Notes: a model not told the origin generated them from the letters alone. DNA of 64,000 nt from Malachius bipustulatus (GCA_910589415.1 OU342630.1:76938186-77002185), one strand, 5' to 3'. Positions 47,890-59,509 are shown, counted from the stretch's first letter. A program made the numbers and translations.

Positions 47890-48762
47890 AGCCTTGTCCA
47901 CACCGAAAGCAACACATAGGAACATTCTGTTTATGTTGCTTGTTCCTGGAACTTGTTTCTGAATGTTGCCAAAAGTTTATTTAAGTTCCTCATTGTTTAT
48001 GGTTGCAGCAACAAAAGTTCCTATAAGTTGCTTGTTTCCATATTTAGCGGCAAAGATCAAAGAAAATATAGAAACATTGGTAAACATTTTTTGTTTCTCA
48101 ACGGTATTTTTATCGGTGTGGACACGTTGTTGCTTGTTCCCAAAGCTCGAAACTTGCGTCGTGAAGCCATCGGGTAGTTGCCGAAAACATCAGCTAATAC
48201 CTTGACTTCGTTCAGTATATTATAATAATAAAAAAACATTAATTAATAATAAAAATAATGCCGTTTAAATGGACGACAGAAAATATAAGGTGACGTATGA
48301 CACCATGTGTCTTTCTGTCTAAAAGACTTCGTCTAGTCCAACATTTACGGACTCGTTTTTTGTGTTTTTGTAAAATAATTACAATTGCAGCTGCTGCTGC
48401 CTGTAAATATTCTTCGTCGTACCACATTGTTTAGAAACATACACTGCACTGGTGTAGACACAACGTTTCCTGTTGCGGCAACACAACGAAACATTCACAA
48501 AACTGAATTACCTTGGTGTGGACAGAATGTTTACGGAACTTTTGCTGTTGTTTCTGTTTCCATAAACAGGTTGCGGCAACCAGCAACAAAATGTTCCTCT
48601 GTGTTTCTTTGGTGTGGACAAAGCTTAAAGATGGTGAAGAGCTCTAAAGCTTTGTCCAATGAGGAACTTAAATAAACTTTTGGCAACATTCAGAAACAAG
48701 TTCCAGGAACAAGCAACATAAACAGAATGTTCCTATGTGTTGCTTTCGGTGTGGACAAGGCT
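47890..48762. mobile_element. PIF/Harbinger deletion derivative with ~108 bp terminal inverted repeats
   Basis: Left end TAA-AGCCTTGTCCACACCG, right end CGGTGTGGACAAGGCT-TAA. By eye the inverted repeats match without a difference for about 108 bases, to CCTCATTG / CAATGAGG. TAA at 47887-47889 and 48763-48765 is the Harbinger target duplication. GGTGTGGACA-type words recur several times inside. The interior retains a short coding fragment on the minus strand (annotated separately). Identical long ends suggest recent activity. Confidence 0.87.
48239..48427 (-). pseudogene. N-terminal fragment of a Harbinger-type transposase
   Basis: The 62-codon minus frame opens MWYDEEYLQAAAAAIVIILQ, an alanine-rich leader, then HKKRVRKCWTRRSLLDRKTH. 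Known: HARBI1-like proteins begin with a similar basic stretch containing a Trp and R..GxYxxL. The TIRs and TAA target site independently place the element in this superfamily. The frame then loses similarity, and no DDE domain fits in the remaining ~350 bases. Inferred: a relic of the parental transposase's first exon. Confidence 0.55.
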
Positions 48763-48765
48763 TAA

Positions 48766-49892
48766 CAACCACGCAGAAAAATATTTTGAACTATTTCCAT
48801 CTCTATTATAACTGTTTGATTTTTACAAACATGTATTCCACAAAGATGCTTCTTCAGATTGGTATTGGTAATTAAAAGTAGTCTCTAGGTGCTATAACTA
48901 AAAATGAAGAATCGTTATCATTGGTTTCATTCCCAGTAGCGAATCCTACCAGGAAGTTTCCATTAAGTGGGTTTAGCATAGCAAAGTTTGTCCTGAAGTG
49001 TTCTGCGGAACATACCTTAAACCTTAACACTGACGTCAACTTCGACACACATTTTGAAGAAGCATCTTTTTTGAGACCTAATTTTTCCTGCAAAATAACG
49101 GTTTAAGTGTTCCCTGTAGACTGTATTTAAACCATCATACACCTTCATATCAGGTGATTAAAAAAAGACAGAAAATGTTTAATTGAGTAGAGGTACCGAT
49201 AAACAAGTTCCGGAACATTGATTTGATTGATGACATCGTACGTCACGATAGACAAATCACTGAAAAATTATTCATAACTCCGATTAATGAATTTATTGCT
49301 ACGTGACAAATTTCTTCAAAGAGATCTTGATTTGATCGCCGTTCTTCTAATTATTATAAAAATGGTAACACTGTATAATAAACGGCTGTTTGATTTAGTA
49401 ACCGACAACTCCGCTAGACTCTAGCGGCTAGAGGATTTCATAAGGTCGCAGTAGTGTTCTGTTATTTGTTTCTTACACAAGTGAAGAAGTGAAACCCATC
49501 TATTCACCAACTCTCCAATCGAACTATGTCTAAAACTAATCTGTTTGTTTTTGGCATTGCTTCAATAAATTTTGCCTCTCAATTTTAAATTTTAATCAAA
49601 AATTTAGTGATAATTCTGCTTGTTCACATTATGTTGCCATGGCAATGGCTCGATTCCTTGGCATTCTATTAATAATAAATGTTACAAATATTTTTTTCAT
49701 TCTCCCCTTTACGAAAGTGTAACTTTCTGTCTTGATAAGGCAACCGAAAGCGAAAGTAAAACATCCTAGGTGATAGGTTGCTAGGTGGTTGCTAGCTATG
49801 AAAAACTTTCGTGCCCTGGACAAAAAAGTAGAAATGTCTCAGTGTGATTAACGTTTATTTAGAAGGAAAATTAAATGTAAAACTACAATAAA
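48766..49892. other. No gene recognised
   Basis: About 1.1 kb. A 17-base palindrome CCGCTAGACTCTAGCGG lies at 49411-49427. Frames at 48872-49106 overlap in opposite senses and have no domain. Confidence 0.4.
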
Positions 49893-49964
49893 AAATTCCA
49901 GTAAATCTTTCTGGAACATACAAATAATTATTATTGTATGTTCCAGAAAGATTTACTGGAATTT
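49893..49964. repeat. Perfect 31 bp hairpin
   Basis: AAATTCCAGTAAATCTTTCT.. (49893-49923) and its exact reverse complement (49934-49964) surround a 10-base AT loop. Could be a tiny palindromic transposon, a cruciform site or a precursor of small RNA; nothing nearby decides. Confidence 0.85.
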
Positions 49965-50206
49965 GCAGCTTCTTGAATGAAATTCATTTTGAACTAAATT
50001 ACGATCAAAGATTCTAAAATTATAGCGGTACAGAGTTTTAGACTTGACAGTGTCATAAATTAATAACTTAAAACTATCGTTACTATGGTAATGTTAAAAA
50101 CATGGCACCTTATAATAATTCCATTGTTATCACTGAATCGTATTATTTTACTCACTTCTTCTTAATCCGTGGTTCAATATGGCAAGGGGAGAATGAAAAG
50201 TTTAAT

Positions 50207-50335
50207 ACATTACACGCTACGAAAGCTCTTTCAGGTGCTCGGAGTTTTTAAGTATCCTCGGCTACGCTACGCTTCGCCTCGGCTATTCAAAAGACCTCGC
50301 ACCTAAAAGTGAACTTTCGTAGCTTGCAATGTAAA
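50207..50335. repeat. Imperfect inverted repeat with ~47 bp arms
   Basis: TACATTACACGCTACGAAAG on the left and CTTTCGTAGCTTGCAATGTA on the right, continuing through CAGGTGCTCGGAG / CTCGCACCT. The centre is rich in CGGCTACG / CGCTTCG words. MITE-like, with no target duplication seen. Confidence 0.6.
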
Positions 50336-50382
50336 TAACTATATTATTTGGAAATATTTTATATGAAAGAAAAAAGTTTCTC

Positions 50383-50456
50383 TGTCTTCCGGGGTTGGAG
50401 AACCCGGATGCTTTCGAACAACAGTCTAGCAGCCTAGTCACTAGGTCACGGACGTC
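50383..50456 (-). ncRNA. tRNA-like relic (possibly tRNA-Asn-derived SINE head)
   Basis: On the minus strand: GTCCGTGACCTAGTGACTAG resembles an acceptor/D-arm with a polymerase III A box. CTAGACTGTTGTTCGAA resembles an anticodon arm with loop CTGTTGT (GTT, Asn). CCGGGTTCTCCAACCCCGG resembles a T-arm, but its loop is too long and lacks TTCGA. Stems are mismatched, so this is a pseudogene or SINE head at best. Confidence 0.35.
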
Positions 50457-51439
50457 TGTTGGAAACGAATGCCATAAGTTACTGATATACCTACTTACCG
50501 TTTGCCATTATGATTTTTATTAGAAATATTAGCATAAAATACAAAAATTATGTTCTTAACAATAATATTTCTCATTTTCTTTATATTTATATTTATTTAT
50601 TTTTTTTTTTATTTTAAAAGGCATTTTTTGTATTGTTTACTGTTAAAAATAACGTTTAGTACCTTTTTGTTCGATGGAATTGTCTCAACAAATACAACTC
50701 GACCTTACGATTTAGCAAGATATTTTTATATGCAGTTGTTTTCTCATACTTATTTGCATGTAGGCAATTTAACTTCATCTGCAGACACAATCTGCAAGTA
50801 AATATTCGAGACCACCTGCATAAATATATCCGACTAAATCTAAGCTCTCGATGTATTACCCCCGACAAATATGAGACGGCCATTCTGAATAGAAACGGGG
50901 AACTTTCATTGTTAGTGGTCAATGTAGCGGCCAGTATAGTAGCGGGTACCATCCGTGGAAAAGTGTTACTTCATTTTCACATATTATCATTATAGTTCAC
51001 ATGTAGGTACTTCGTTCCTCATCTATAAAATCAGCAACATAATAAAAGTTTTTTTCATTAATAATAGTCGTAGAAAAAAAAAAAATTTATATTCAAAGTT
51101 TAATATTTCCTTTTACAATATTAAAATACAATCAATATTTTAATTAATTGTGTCAAAAAATCTTTCAGTTTAATTAATATTGTATCCTGGTAGTGAATTT
51201 GCAAGGAAACTAAAATAATTTAAGCTTTTCCGATTATGTTGCTGGCTTGTTCAAAAGTTAGGTCGGTAGTTATTTTAGTTTTTACATGTTGAGCTTTTTT
51301 TACTTTTTCTATTTAGGTACGTTTTAATTAGAAAGTTTGTTTTAGAGCGAAGTAATTTTTTTACTCTTGCAGTTTTCCGCGAAATAATAATAAACTTCCG
51401 CACAAACTCAATTGAAAAAGACAATGAAAAGAAGGTATA
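50457..51439. other. AT-rich DNA, no gene recognised
   Basis: About 980 bases. Overlapping frames 50550-50801 (+) and 50656-50952 (-) have no domain. Confidence 0.4.
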
Positions 51440-52290
51440 CCGGGTGTCCCATTAGTGCGGGATTCTTCTCTGGCAGCTTCCCTTTTGAAGCTATAAAAAA
51501 AGATGAGGGAGAAAAATTGTATGGTTTGAAGAGACCTTCAACCTAAAATAATTTTCAGCTACACAGGATGGCCCAATATCGCTGTACGCCTTACAACTTT
51601 GTTATTTTAAATAGGACACCCTATATATTATTACAGTTTCAGATTATCTGAAAAAAATCAGTAAGAATGGTTTTCACAGTTTCAGTATAATGTGAATAGT
51701 TTTTGAGTTGTAAACAAGTGAAAATTGCCATTTCCCATTTTCAAAGCAGCTTACAATGAAAACGGCTCAAGACAGCAGAAAAAAGGTTTACATGTCCCTA
51801 TCTTAACTTTTTACAAGGTATCCTATGATGTGGATGAAATTGTTATACAGGGTGATGAAAATTTTCAGATTTTTCATCACCCTGTATAACAATTTCATCC
51901 ACATCATAGGATACCTTGTAAAAAGTTAAGATAGAGACACGTAAACCTTTTTTTTCTGTCTTGAGCCGTTTTCATTGTAAACTGTTTTGAAAATGGAAAA
52001 TGGCAATTTTCACTTGTTTATAACTCAAAAACTATTCACATTATACTGAAACTGTGAAAACCATTCTTACTGATTTTTTTCAGATAATCTGAAACTGTAA
52101 TAATATATAGGGTGTCCTATTTAAAATAACAAAGTTGTAAGGCGTACAGCGATATTGGGCCATCCTGTGTAGCTGAAAATTATTTTAGGTTGAAGGTCTC
52201 TTCAAACCATACAATTTTTCTCCCTCATCTTTTTTTATAGCTTCAAAAGTGAAGCTGCCAGAGAAGAATCCCGCACTAATGGGACACCCG
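51440..52290. mobile_element. 851 bp near-perfect palindromic element, CCGGGTGTCCC ends
   Basis: Ends TA-CCGGGTGTCCCATTAGTGCG and CGCACTAATGGGACACCCGG-TA. The two ~425 base arms are inverted copies with only scattered single mismatches (e.g. CCCTT against CACTT near 51480). The centre (51852-51890) is itself a small palindrome with TACAGGGTGATGAAAA on both sides. Interior modules match the 41.8 kb and 19.4 kb elements in the same order, but the outer ~100 bases are different. No coding capacity. Confidence 0.88.
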
Positions 52291-52486
52291 GTATAAGCAG
52301 AGTATATACCTTGTTTACCTAGAGTTGTTTCTAGGTACATCCTGATATAATATAACATTCTAGTTGTAAAATAATTTGGTACATACCAGTAGAAAATTGT
52401 TTTCTGGAACTATTTTCCATATCGCCACTCTCTTTCAACGGGTTATATGTTATTTGTTACGTGATGGATGAAATATATGTATACTA
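52291..52486. other. Spacer
   Basis: About 200 bases between two elements; no feature. Confidence 0.4.
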
Positions 52487-54686
52487 CTGCACAAAATTAG
52501 ACGGACACATCTTGTGGTTCCCTCGCCGACAATCCAATCGCTAGATTTTCTCAAAATTTTACATACAGCAAGCAGCAAGGGCACTCTCGAAGTTCTCCAA
52601 CTTCCAGGTTTGTGCGGTATTTTTGCCCTACAAAGTGACATGACTTGACTTCCATGTACCATAATCGACTCGCATGATTTGCAATTGAAATTTTGAGCTT
52701 GCCCTATAACCACCAGAAGTTCAATGACCTGGCTTGAATGAAAAATATCTGCAAATCCAAAGTAAAAAAAGCAAATCCAAAAGATGTTCAGGGATTGCTC
52801 AAGTTTAAGGCAAATCGATTTTTTTCATCATAAAAATGTCACCCAATAATTATTGTGAATTGAGTTTAAAAAGTATTTGCAGCCTCCTCACTTGGCAGGG
52901 GATTGTTGTTACCACTGCAGGCTGTTGTTTAAACACATTTTTACTGGCACATTCGAGTTTCTTGTAGTCTGGTACCCATTGATTACATTCCTTGAGCTGT
53001 AGCCCTCCCCCCCCTGTTAGATCTCTTAAACCCCTCCTGCAAGAATGACAAAAAAGGAGTTGTTGCATGAAAACATGTTAGCTTACGCTTGCGATAGTTG
53101 AAACTGATTTACTTACACTGTTAAAGATTTAAGAAACCATTTTCTTGTAATTGAATGGTAATTTTTTGCAGATTTTTACAGCATATTTCAGATCCATACA
53201 AGGAATTTTATTGAGCATGTTGACAATTTTGTTGTTGTCGCAAGTCTGAAGGTAGATCAACCATTTTTACTTATACCAATGACTAAATCATCAAAATTCA
53301 TACAGAGCGTCCTCAACTCATATTAAAAAATATATACAGGGTGGCCCAGCGAAAATGTACCGGGCCTAATAACTTGAAAACTGAAGATGTACGCGAAAAA
53401 CGCCCAAACAGGTCGATTTTGTTAGCGAGGGGGACATATTTTCGTGACAAATTTAACTACCCAAGTTCATCCCCTTGGCAGGGGTAGCTACCCCTTTGCT
53501 TATCATCATAGGGAACAGATATCGGGTGATACATCATTTGAAAGCCACTCGAATTCTCTTTACAACGATATCCAAAATTTTGGGTTTCGCTTACATACAG
53601 GGTGGCCCCACGAAAACGCAACTGGCCTTAATAACTTGGAAACTGAAGATGTACGCGAAAAACGCCGAAACAGGTCGATTTTGTTATCAAAGTAGGCATA
53701 TTTTCGTGACAAATTCAACCACCCAAATTCACCCCCTCGGCAGGGGTAGCTACCCCTATGCTTATCATCATAGGGAACAGCTATCGAGTGATACATCATT
53801 TGAAAGCTACTTGAATTCTCTTTACAACGATATCTAACATTTTTAATTTCACTTACATACAGGGTGGCCCAACAAAAAAGTTTTCGTTGAGCCAGCCTGT
53901 ATGTAAGCGAAACCCAAAATGTTGGATATCGTTGTAAAGAGAATTCAAGTAGCTTTCAAATGATGTATCACTCGATAGCTGTTCCCTATGATGATAAGCA
54001 TAGGGGTAGCTACCCCTGCCGAGGGGGTGAATTTGGGTGGTTGAATTTGTCACGAAAATATGCCTACTTCGATAACAAAATCGACCTGTTTCGGCGTTTT
54101 TCGCGTACATCTTCAGTTTCCAAGTTATTAAGGCGAGTTGCGTTTTCGTTGGGCCACCCTGTGTGTGAGCGAAACCCCGAATTTTGGATATCGTTGTAAA
54201 GAGAATTCGAGTGGCTTTCAAATGATGTATCACCCGATATCGGTTCCCTATGATGATAAGCAAAGGGGTAGCTACCCCTGCCAAGGGGGTAAACTTGGGC
54301 AGTTAAATTTGTCACGAAAATATGTCCCCCTCGATAACAAAATCGACCTGTTTCGGCTTTTTTCGCGTACATCTTCAGTTTTCAAGTTATTAGGCCGGGT
54401 ACGTTTTCGCTGGGCCACCCTGTAAATTATTTGAGCTACGCGGCAGTTTCTCAGGAGTTATAGAAAAAGCTCAATATTTCAATTACTGAAAATCTTGCGA
54501 TGTAGATTTTGGTACATATGTGCGTTCTAAGTGACGTCACTCCGTAATGCAGATACATACAAACCAGGTGGTTGGAGAACTTCGAGAATACCCTTGCTGC
54601 TTGCATCCTGTAAAATTTTAAGGAAATCAAATGACTGATTTGTCGGCGAGGGAACTCTAAAATAGTGTTTCCCTAATTTTACCCAG
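52487..54686. mobile_element. Tc1-like non-autonomous element with nested palindrome
   Basis: Left end TA-CTGCACAAAATTAGACGG and right end CCCTAATTTTACCCAG-TA. Inside them, TTCCCTCGCCGACAA, AAAATTTTAC, GCAAGCAGCAAGGG and TTCTCGAAGTTCTCCAAC are inverted between 52515-52612 and 54565-54655, giving ~125 bp terminal repeats. AAAATTA.. followed by GGACAC is typical of Tc1-like ends. Of its 2.2 kb, 1.09 kb is the nested palindrome. The remaining ~700 bases on the left (C run at 52999-53010) carry a 72-codon minus frame (52850-53068) with no recognised domain. Confidence 0.7.
53337..54422. mobile_element. Four-unit nested palindrome, CAGGGTGGCCC ends
   Basis: Units of ~261-272 bases are arranged forward (53337-53597), forward (53598-53869), a 30-base mini-palindrome (53870-53899), then reverse (53900-54161) and reverse (54162-54422). 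Each unit starts at CAGGGTGGCCC and contains GGTCGATTTTGTTA, GGCAGGGGTAGCTACCCC and GATACATCATTTGAAAGC. TA flanks both outer ends. Frames of up to 143 codons (53853-54284, -) read through repeated units and share text with 53475-53837 (+). They reflect duplication, not a gene. Confidence 0.88.
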
Positions 54687-57034
54687 TAGTCCCAGTTAGA
54701 CATTTTTACTCAGTAGACATTTATTCCCAACAAAAAACAATTAGAAAACCACTGAAGATTAATGAAAGAGACCCGTAAATGAATGTATCAATAAATATTG
54801 TTGATTTGGTAACTATCTTGTGAGTAAATTAAAATGTATTTTCGCCAGGCTTAAAAAAAAACAATCAGAATTTTTCATTTTCCGTTTTACAGTTTTACAG
54901 AATCACTCTCAAGGATGAATTTTTTCCTAAAGCCTGCCTAAATTACGTTTTCATTTGCTCACACGAAAGAATAAAAAATATAATATAAGCTTGAAGACTG
55001 TGAAATACATTTTATAAAGAATATTCTTCTTGTCAACTGTTATATTCATGAACGAAATGAAAAGGTGAAAAATGTTATTGCTTGATGTTATAGGTCGTTT
55101 CAGTTGGCGTTCCTGCAGTGGATTCGTTGGGATTTTTTCCCGCCTCGGCTTTGCTTTTGAACGGGGCTTTAGAACTCGGGTCATAAAAATGGTAAAATAG
55201 TCTTTGCACACCTACTTATCAACGCGCTGACACATCAAGGCTATATTGAGGTAGTTTACTATGTGTTGTTTTTATAGTTGCTCGACGTTGCCATTCTAGA
55301 AATGATATTAGCATATGACGGTAGCAGCAACGTAGGTAGATTCGCTATCGTCTATATTTTTGGGTGTTTTATTTGGACCAGGTGTCTTCTATCCTTTAGT
55401 GATGCGGGTTCTAAAATGTGACAAAAGTTACTCAGGCAAAAAGTTTTAGAATAACACTTTAACGAGGGAATATTTAAATGAATATTAAAAATCAGAATAA
55501 CATTCCTCTATATGACGAATCCGCCTTTAAGCTATTGCTAACCATAATTTATTTGAAATAATGTAATAAGATTTAGTTTCTAGAACTTTGTAGTAAAAAA
55601 CTTCCAACGATTGATTTTGGAAACAAATTTAAATTCATTTTCACTTTCTTTATTTTTTGCATCAATTTAGCAATCATTTTCACAAATTAGTGATGATCGA
55701 TTCCCAACACATTGCCTTCCCATGTTTACAACCGAATTTTATTAATTTTTGAAATTGAGATAATAATTTGGGAGTAAAAATTATTATGAAAAATGGATAC
55801 CACATACCACACCATACACGTATACTTGAGCTATTTCCAGTCACTGTATCCTTACTAGTACAATATACCACCTATTTATATTTGTACAAAAGACAGGTAA
55901 AATTCCATTAAGAGAATGAAACTGACAATGAAAATTAAGCAGCTCCGCGCTAATTGCTTTGGTAGCTTTCACCCAATGAAGAACTACACTCCAGGAAGTT
56001 GTAAAGTCTTGTTTGCTGGAAGCAAATAAAAGTAGATTACTCTTCTACGTAATATCCCAATTGTGATACCCAACAATTCAGACTCTTCTGGAAGTACAAA
56101 CACTACTTCTAGTGAATCTTTCGTTCAATTGAAATACAAATAATACTTATTCTACGTTAAATTAAATTCCTTTTCTCGATTCTTCTTAAGCTACAGTGCT
56201 TACAAATGACCCACGCTAGACTCCAGCTGCAGGTCTCAATTTAGCTACACAGCCGAAGATACAACATCGATAAGAAATTAAAAAAAAAGAGTTTATGGAA
56301 TGAATAACCTGATCTACACTAACTCCAATTTAAATTCTTTGAAATAAATTTCGAAATTGTATAAGTAATACCTAAGTACTATTCTTAAATGCTGACAAGT
56401 TGTTACAAAAATCCAAAATTTAATTCTGTATGAAAGACGCGGAGAACAGATAAAAGACGCTGGCGGTGTTTACGCGAGTATATACCCTTGAAATTTGATC
56501 CTCTTTACTTGGGTAGCGGTAATTTATAAGACACGTTTCTTCAATATTATAATTTATTTCATAAAGTAATATTCAAATTCTATATGTAATATTTATGCAC
56601 GATTACCATCATGTTTAAAATTTCCCGAGAAGGAAATTAAGGATTCAAAGAATCATTTTGCGCTGCTAGATGGGCAGTCCAGAATATTTCCAAGTAAATA
56701 TTGGAAATTCCTTGAGAATGAGTGCTACCGATCAAATTTTTTTATAATGGGTGAATAGAGAGGACAAGTTCTATTCAGTTGTACCAAATTGTAGCGACAT
56801 GCGCAGCTATACTAGAAGAAAAGAACTATTTTAAATTAACATGATCTATTTCAATATTCAAAAATTCGGAATTAGTGAATAGAAACATGAAATTATAATA
56901 AATAGATGAAAAGAAGAAGAAACAACGGTCAACTCAATACTAGATCTATTGATTTTTTTTTTTTTTAATAAGTAGGTAGGTATAATAATTAGAGAAGAAA
57001 GTACCTAGTATAATTCGATAAGTGTACTGCTATA
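54687..57034. other. AT-rich DNA, no gene supported
   Basis: About 2.35 kb. 55085-55200 is slightly GC-richer and open in two minus frames (86 codons at 54951-55211), but has no known domain or clear splice sites. 56735-56830 reads YSVVPNCSDMRSYTRR in one frame, unassigned. Confidence 0.35.
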
Positions 57035-57860
57035 CAGGGTGAGTCAAATTCGAGCTACATCATCGGGATCTCAGAAGCTACAAAAGATACTGACTCGGTT
57101 AAGTTGAAGCAAAGTTGCTAAATTTAAAGCTCATGCAACAATAATGCGAGAAAAATTAGTTATCTCTCACAATTTTTGAAAACTGAAAAAAATAATTTTT
57201 TTTAAATATATTAAATATGTCAAAATATGTAATAAGATGGGGGGTTATACGTTTCGAATTTTCGCTGCCATCATCAACCTTTATTTTTTTTTAAATACGG
57301 ACCTGCATTTTTTCTTGATTGTGGAAAAATATTTTTTATTGTATTCTATGGAAATTTATTGTACGGAAATTTTATTAAAAATAAAATAAACAAAAAGTTC
57401 TATACGATCCTGGATTAAAAAAATAACAAATGAAGTCATATTTTCAAGACTATATACCTACTTTTGTAAAGAAAGTGAATTATTTATCGCAATTTTTTTT
57501 CCAGAACCATATTGAATTTTTTTATGAAATTTTTAAAGCTCATATAAGAAAAAAAAAACTGTATAGAAAAAATTAAAGGCCTCATTTCCTCCCAAAATCA
57601 AGAAAAAAATTCAAAAAATTCGAAACGTGTACTTAACCCTTAAAACCCTTAATCATATTGCATAAATAAAAGTGGGCTTGAGAATGTGCTTTCAGTTTTT
57701 TGATATCTTTTCAAATAAGCCTACCAGATAAGAATTAAAAATTTTCTTCTTTTTTGTTTTTTTTTTGTTTTGTATTATTATTTTTTTTACATCTCTAAGA
57801 GTCCGTATCTCTTCTAATTTCCGAGATCCCAAGAATGTAGCTCGAATTTGACTCACCCTG
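57035..57860. mobile_element. CAGGGTGAGTC-ended element, 826 bp
   Basis: TA-CAGGGTGAGTCAAATTCGAG on the left and CTCGAATTTGACTCACCCTG on the right, with AGCTACAT and GGGATCTC blocks extending the inverted match to ~45 bases. The left border has TA; the right border has TG. The interior is AT-rich with no coding sequence. Confidence 0.78.
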
Positions 57861-58648
57861 TGCACCAACCACTATAGAGCATTTGTTTGAGCATATTTGA
57901 ATCTGGAATCGGCGCTCCGACTTTGGCTCGACACTCAGCAACTCAGGTAAGTCAACTCCTAGATCATTGAAATGAGGTCCCGACGTATCAATAGAGGTAA
58001 TTTAGGGAAATAAGATTTACTTTACGACCACTCTTAAAGATCTAGGAAGTATACTGTATCTACTCAGTTTCTTAGTGAGGTCTCCATAATAAATCGATTC
58101 AGCATGCGTAGGACGCTAGGACTAAAATAAAGAGACAATTTAATTATCTCCCAACACCTAAAAAACAAAAGTTTTTCTAGCCATTTAGCCTGAAAGTAAA
58201 TAAAGATTACCTTCAGGTTATACATAAGTACGAATTAATTAATAAAAACCTAAATTCCTAGAATAAACTATCTTCACTGAGTTATCGTAGGCAAAAACAC
58301 GTAAAGAAAATAAAGCGAAAATCTTTTGGGGATCAGACCCCGACATTTCTCAGAAAACAAATATGGACCGAGGGTAAATATTAGTACTAGGACAGCTTGC
58401 ATGTGTGTAACCAAACATAATGACAAGGAAAGTAGTTGTTATAATGTTTTAAAGTGACCTAGGTACTTCCACATGGTTTATAATTCGCCCTAACTAGCCC
58501 GGACAAGGGAGTGGAATTCCAGTGAAATGACTCAGACTATTAAGTTTTCGGCCACTATTTAGTCATTATCAATTAAAATTAACCTTTACAGTGCTCTGTT
58601 CTCGCACGAGTCGCACGTTTCTTTGTAAATTATTATCATTCTGTTACA
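57861..58648. other. No gene recognised
   Basis: About 790 bases without supported features. Confidence 0.4.
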
Positions 58649-58805
58649 CAGGGTGTTTCAAAATATTTATCGAAAAATGAAAGGTGTGATTGAATGTCCT
58701 ATTCTAACAAAAAAGTTCTTATTCACATGTTTTTTTTTTCAGTTTTTTGACGATATCTCAGGAACCGTTTGAGATATGCATTTCACATTTTGTGCATATA
58801 CATAT

Positions 58806-59509
58806 TGTTACGAATAAATAAAGGGTGCATTCTGTATTAGAAAGTGGGCGGACCAAAGCAACGGTAGCCATGAGTTATCGAAAAGCGACGGCCCCCAGCG
58901 TTCTGTGTTGACCGGGGCGCGTGGTGGGGGGTCAAGCCGGACGATCCGACCAGTAAGCGACCAACAACAGCTGATATCCTGTACACTTCTGGATCCCTGA
59001 TACCTCGAGAAAGGATCTCGCTGAAAACCACGGGAAATGAATGGAAAAATCTGGTCATTTCCTGTGGAGAAGTTCCAGAAATGGATGTTTGAGTGTCTGG
59101 GAGCCGAAGATCTAGGAAGGGAATATTCTCGAGATGTTTCTCTTGGATTTGTTCGGGAACTCGAAGCGAGCCGTCAGCAAACCCTCCAGAAGCTGCTTCC
59201 AGAGGTAGGGATGTCCTATTATAAATAGCCAGCAAGCAGGCGAACTCAGTCAGTTTTAGTCTAGCAGTGTGCGAGGAACAAGCGAAGGAGCTAAGCGACT
59301 AGTCGCGATATAGAAAGTGCGGTATTCCTAAGTGACTATAGTGAAAAGTAGTAAAGTGTTATAGACCAAGTAAAGTTGTTGGGTATAAGAAGTAGTGATA
59401 TTTGTAACATTGTAATCTGAAATTTTTGTTGACATTAAATAAATAAACTAAACAGTAAATTTGTGTTTCCCAATTGTCCGTCGAGCCTACGGTTAGGAAA
59501 TCCGTAACA
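58806..59509 (+). mobile_element. Solo LTR of a retrotransposon, 704 bp, ATAT target duplication
   Basis: Starts TGTTACGAATAAAT and ends GAAATCCGTAACA, so it has TG..CA borders within a 7 bp inverted repeat TGTTACG / CGTAACA. ATAT flanks both sides (58802-58805 and 59510-59513). The length, borders and 4 bp AT-rich duplication fit a Ty3/gypsy LTR left by recombination between two LTRs. It is clearly GC-richer than its surroundings. The 132-codon minus frame (58837-59235) is antisense to the promoter and has no domain. Confidence 0.87.
59220..59251 (+). promoter_or_regulatory. LTR core promoter: TATA box and arthropod initiator
   Basis: TATAAATA at 59220-59227 is followed by TCAGTC at 59246-59251. 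The A of the initiator lies 28 bases after the first T of the TATA box, the standard spacing. AATAAATAAA at about 59438-59447 supplies a polyadenylation signal downstream, so U3-R-U5 order is plus-strand. Confidence 0.7.

Noticed and set aside
53853..54284. 143-codon minus-strand open frame, the longest in the window
   Set aside because: It reads through repeated units of a palindrome; nearly the same protein text appears on the plus strand at 53475-53837. No known domain.
54951..55211. Slightly GC-rich 86-codon minus frame, possible coding exon
   Set aside because: No convincing acceptor or donor, no known domain, and two frames are equally open.
58837..59235. 132-codon minus-strand open frame
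   Set aside because: Lies antisense inside a solo LTR, overlapping its TATA box; no domain.
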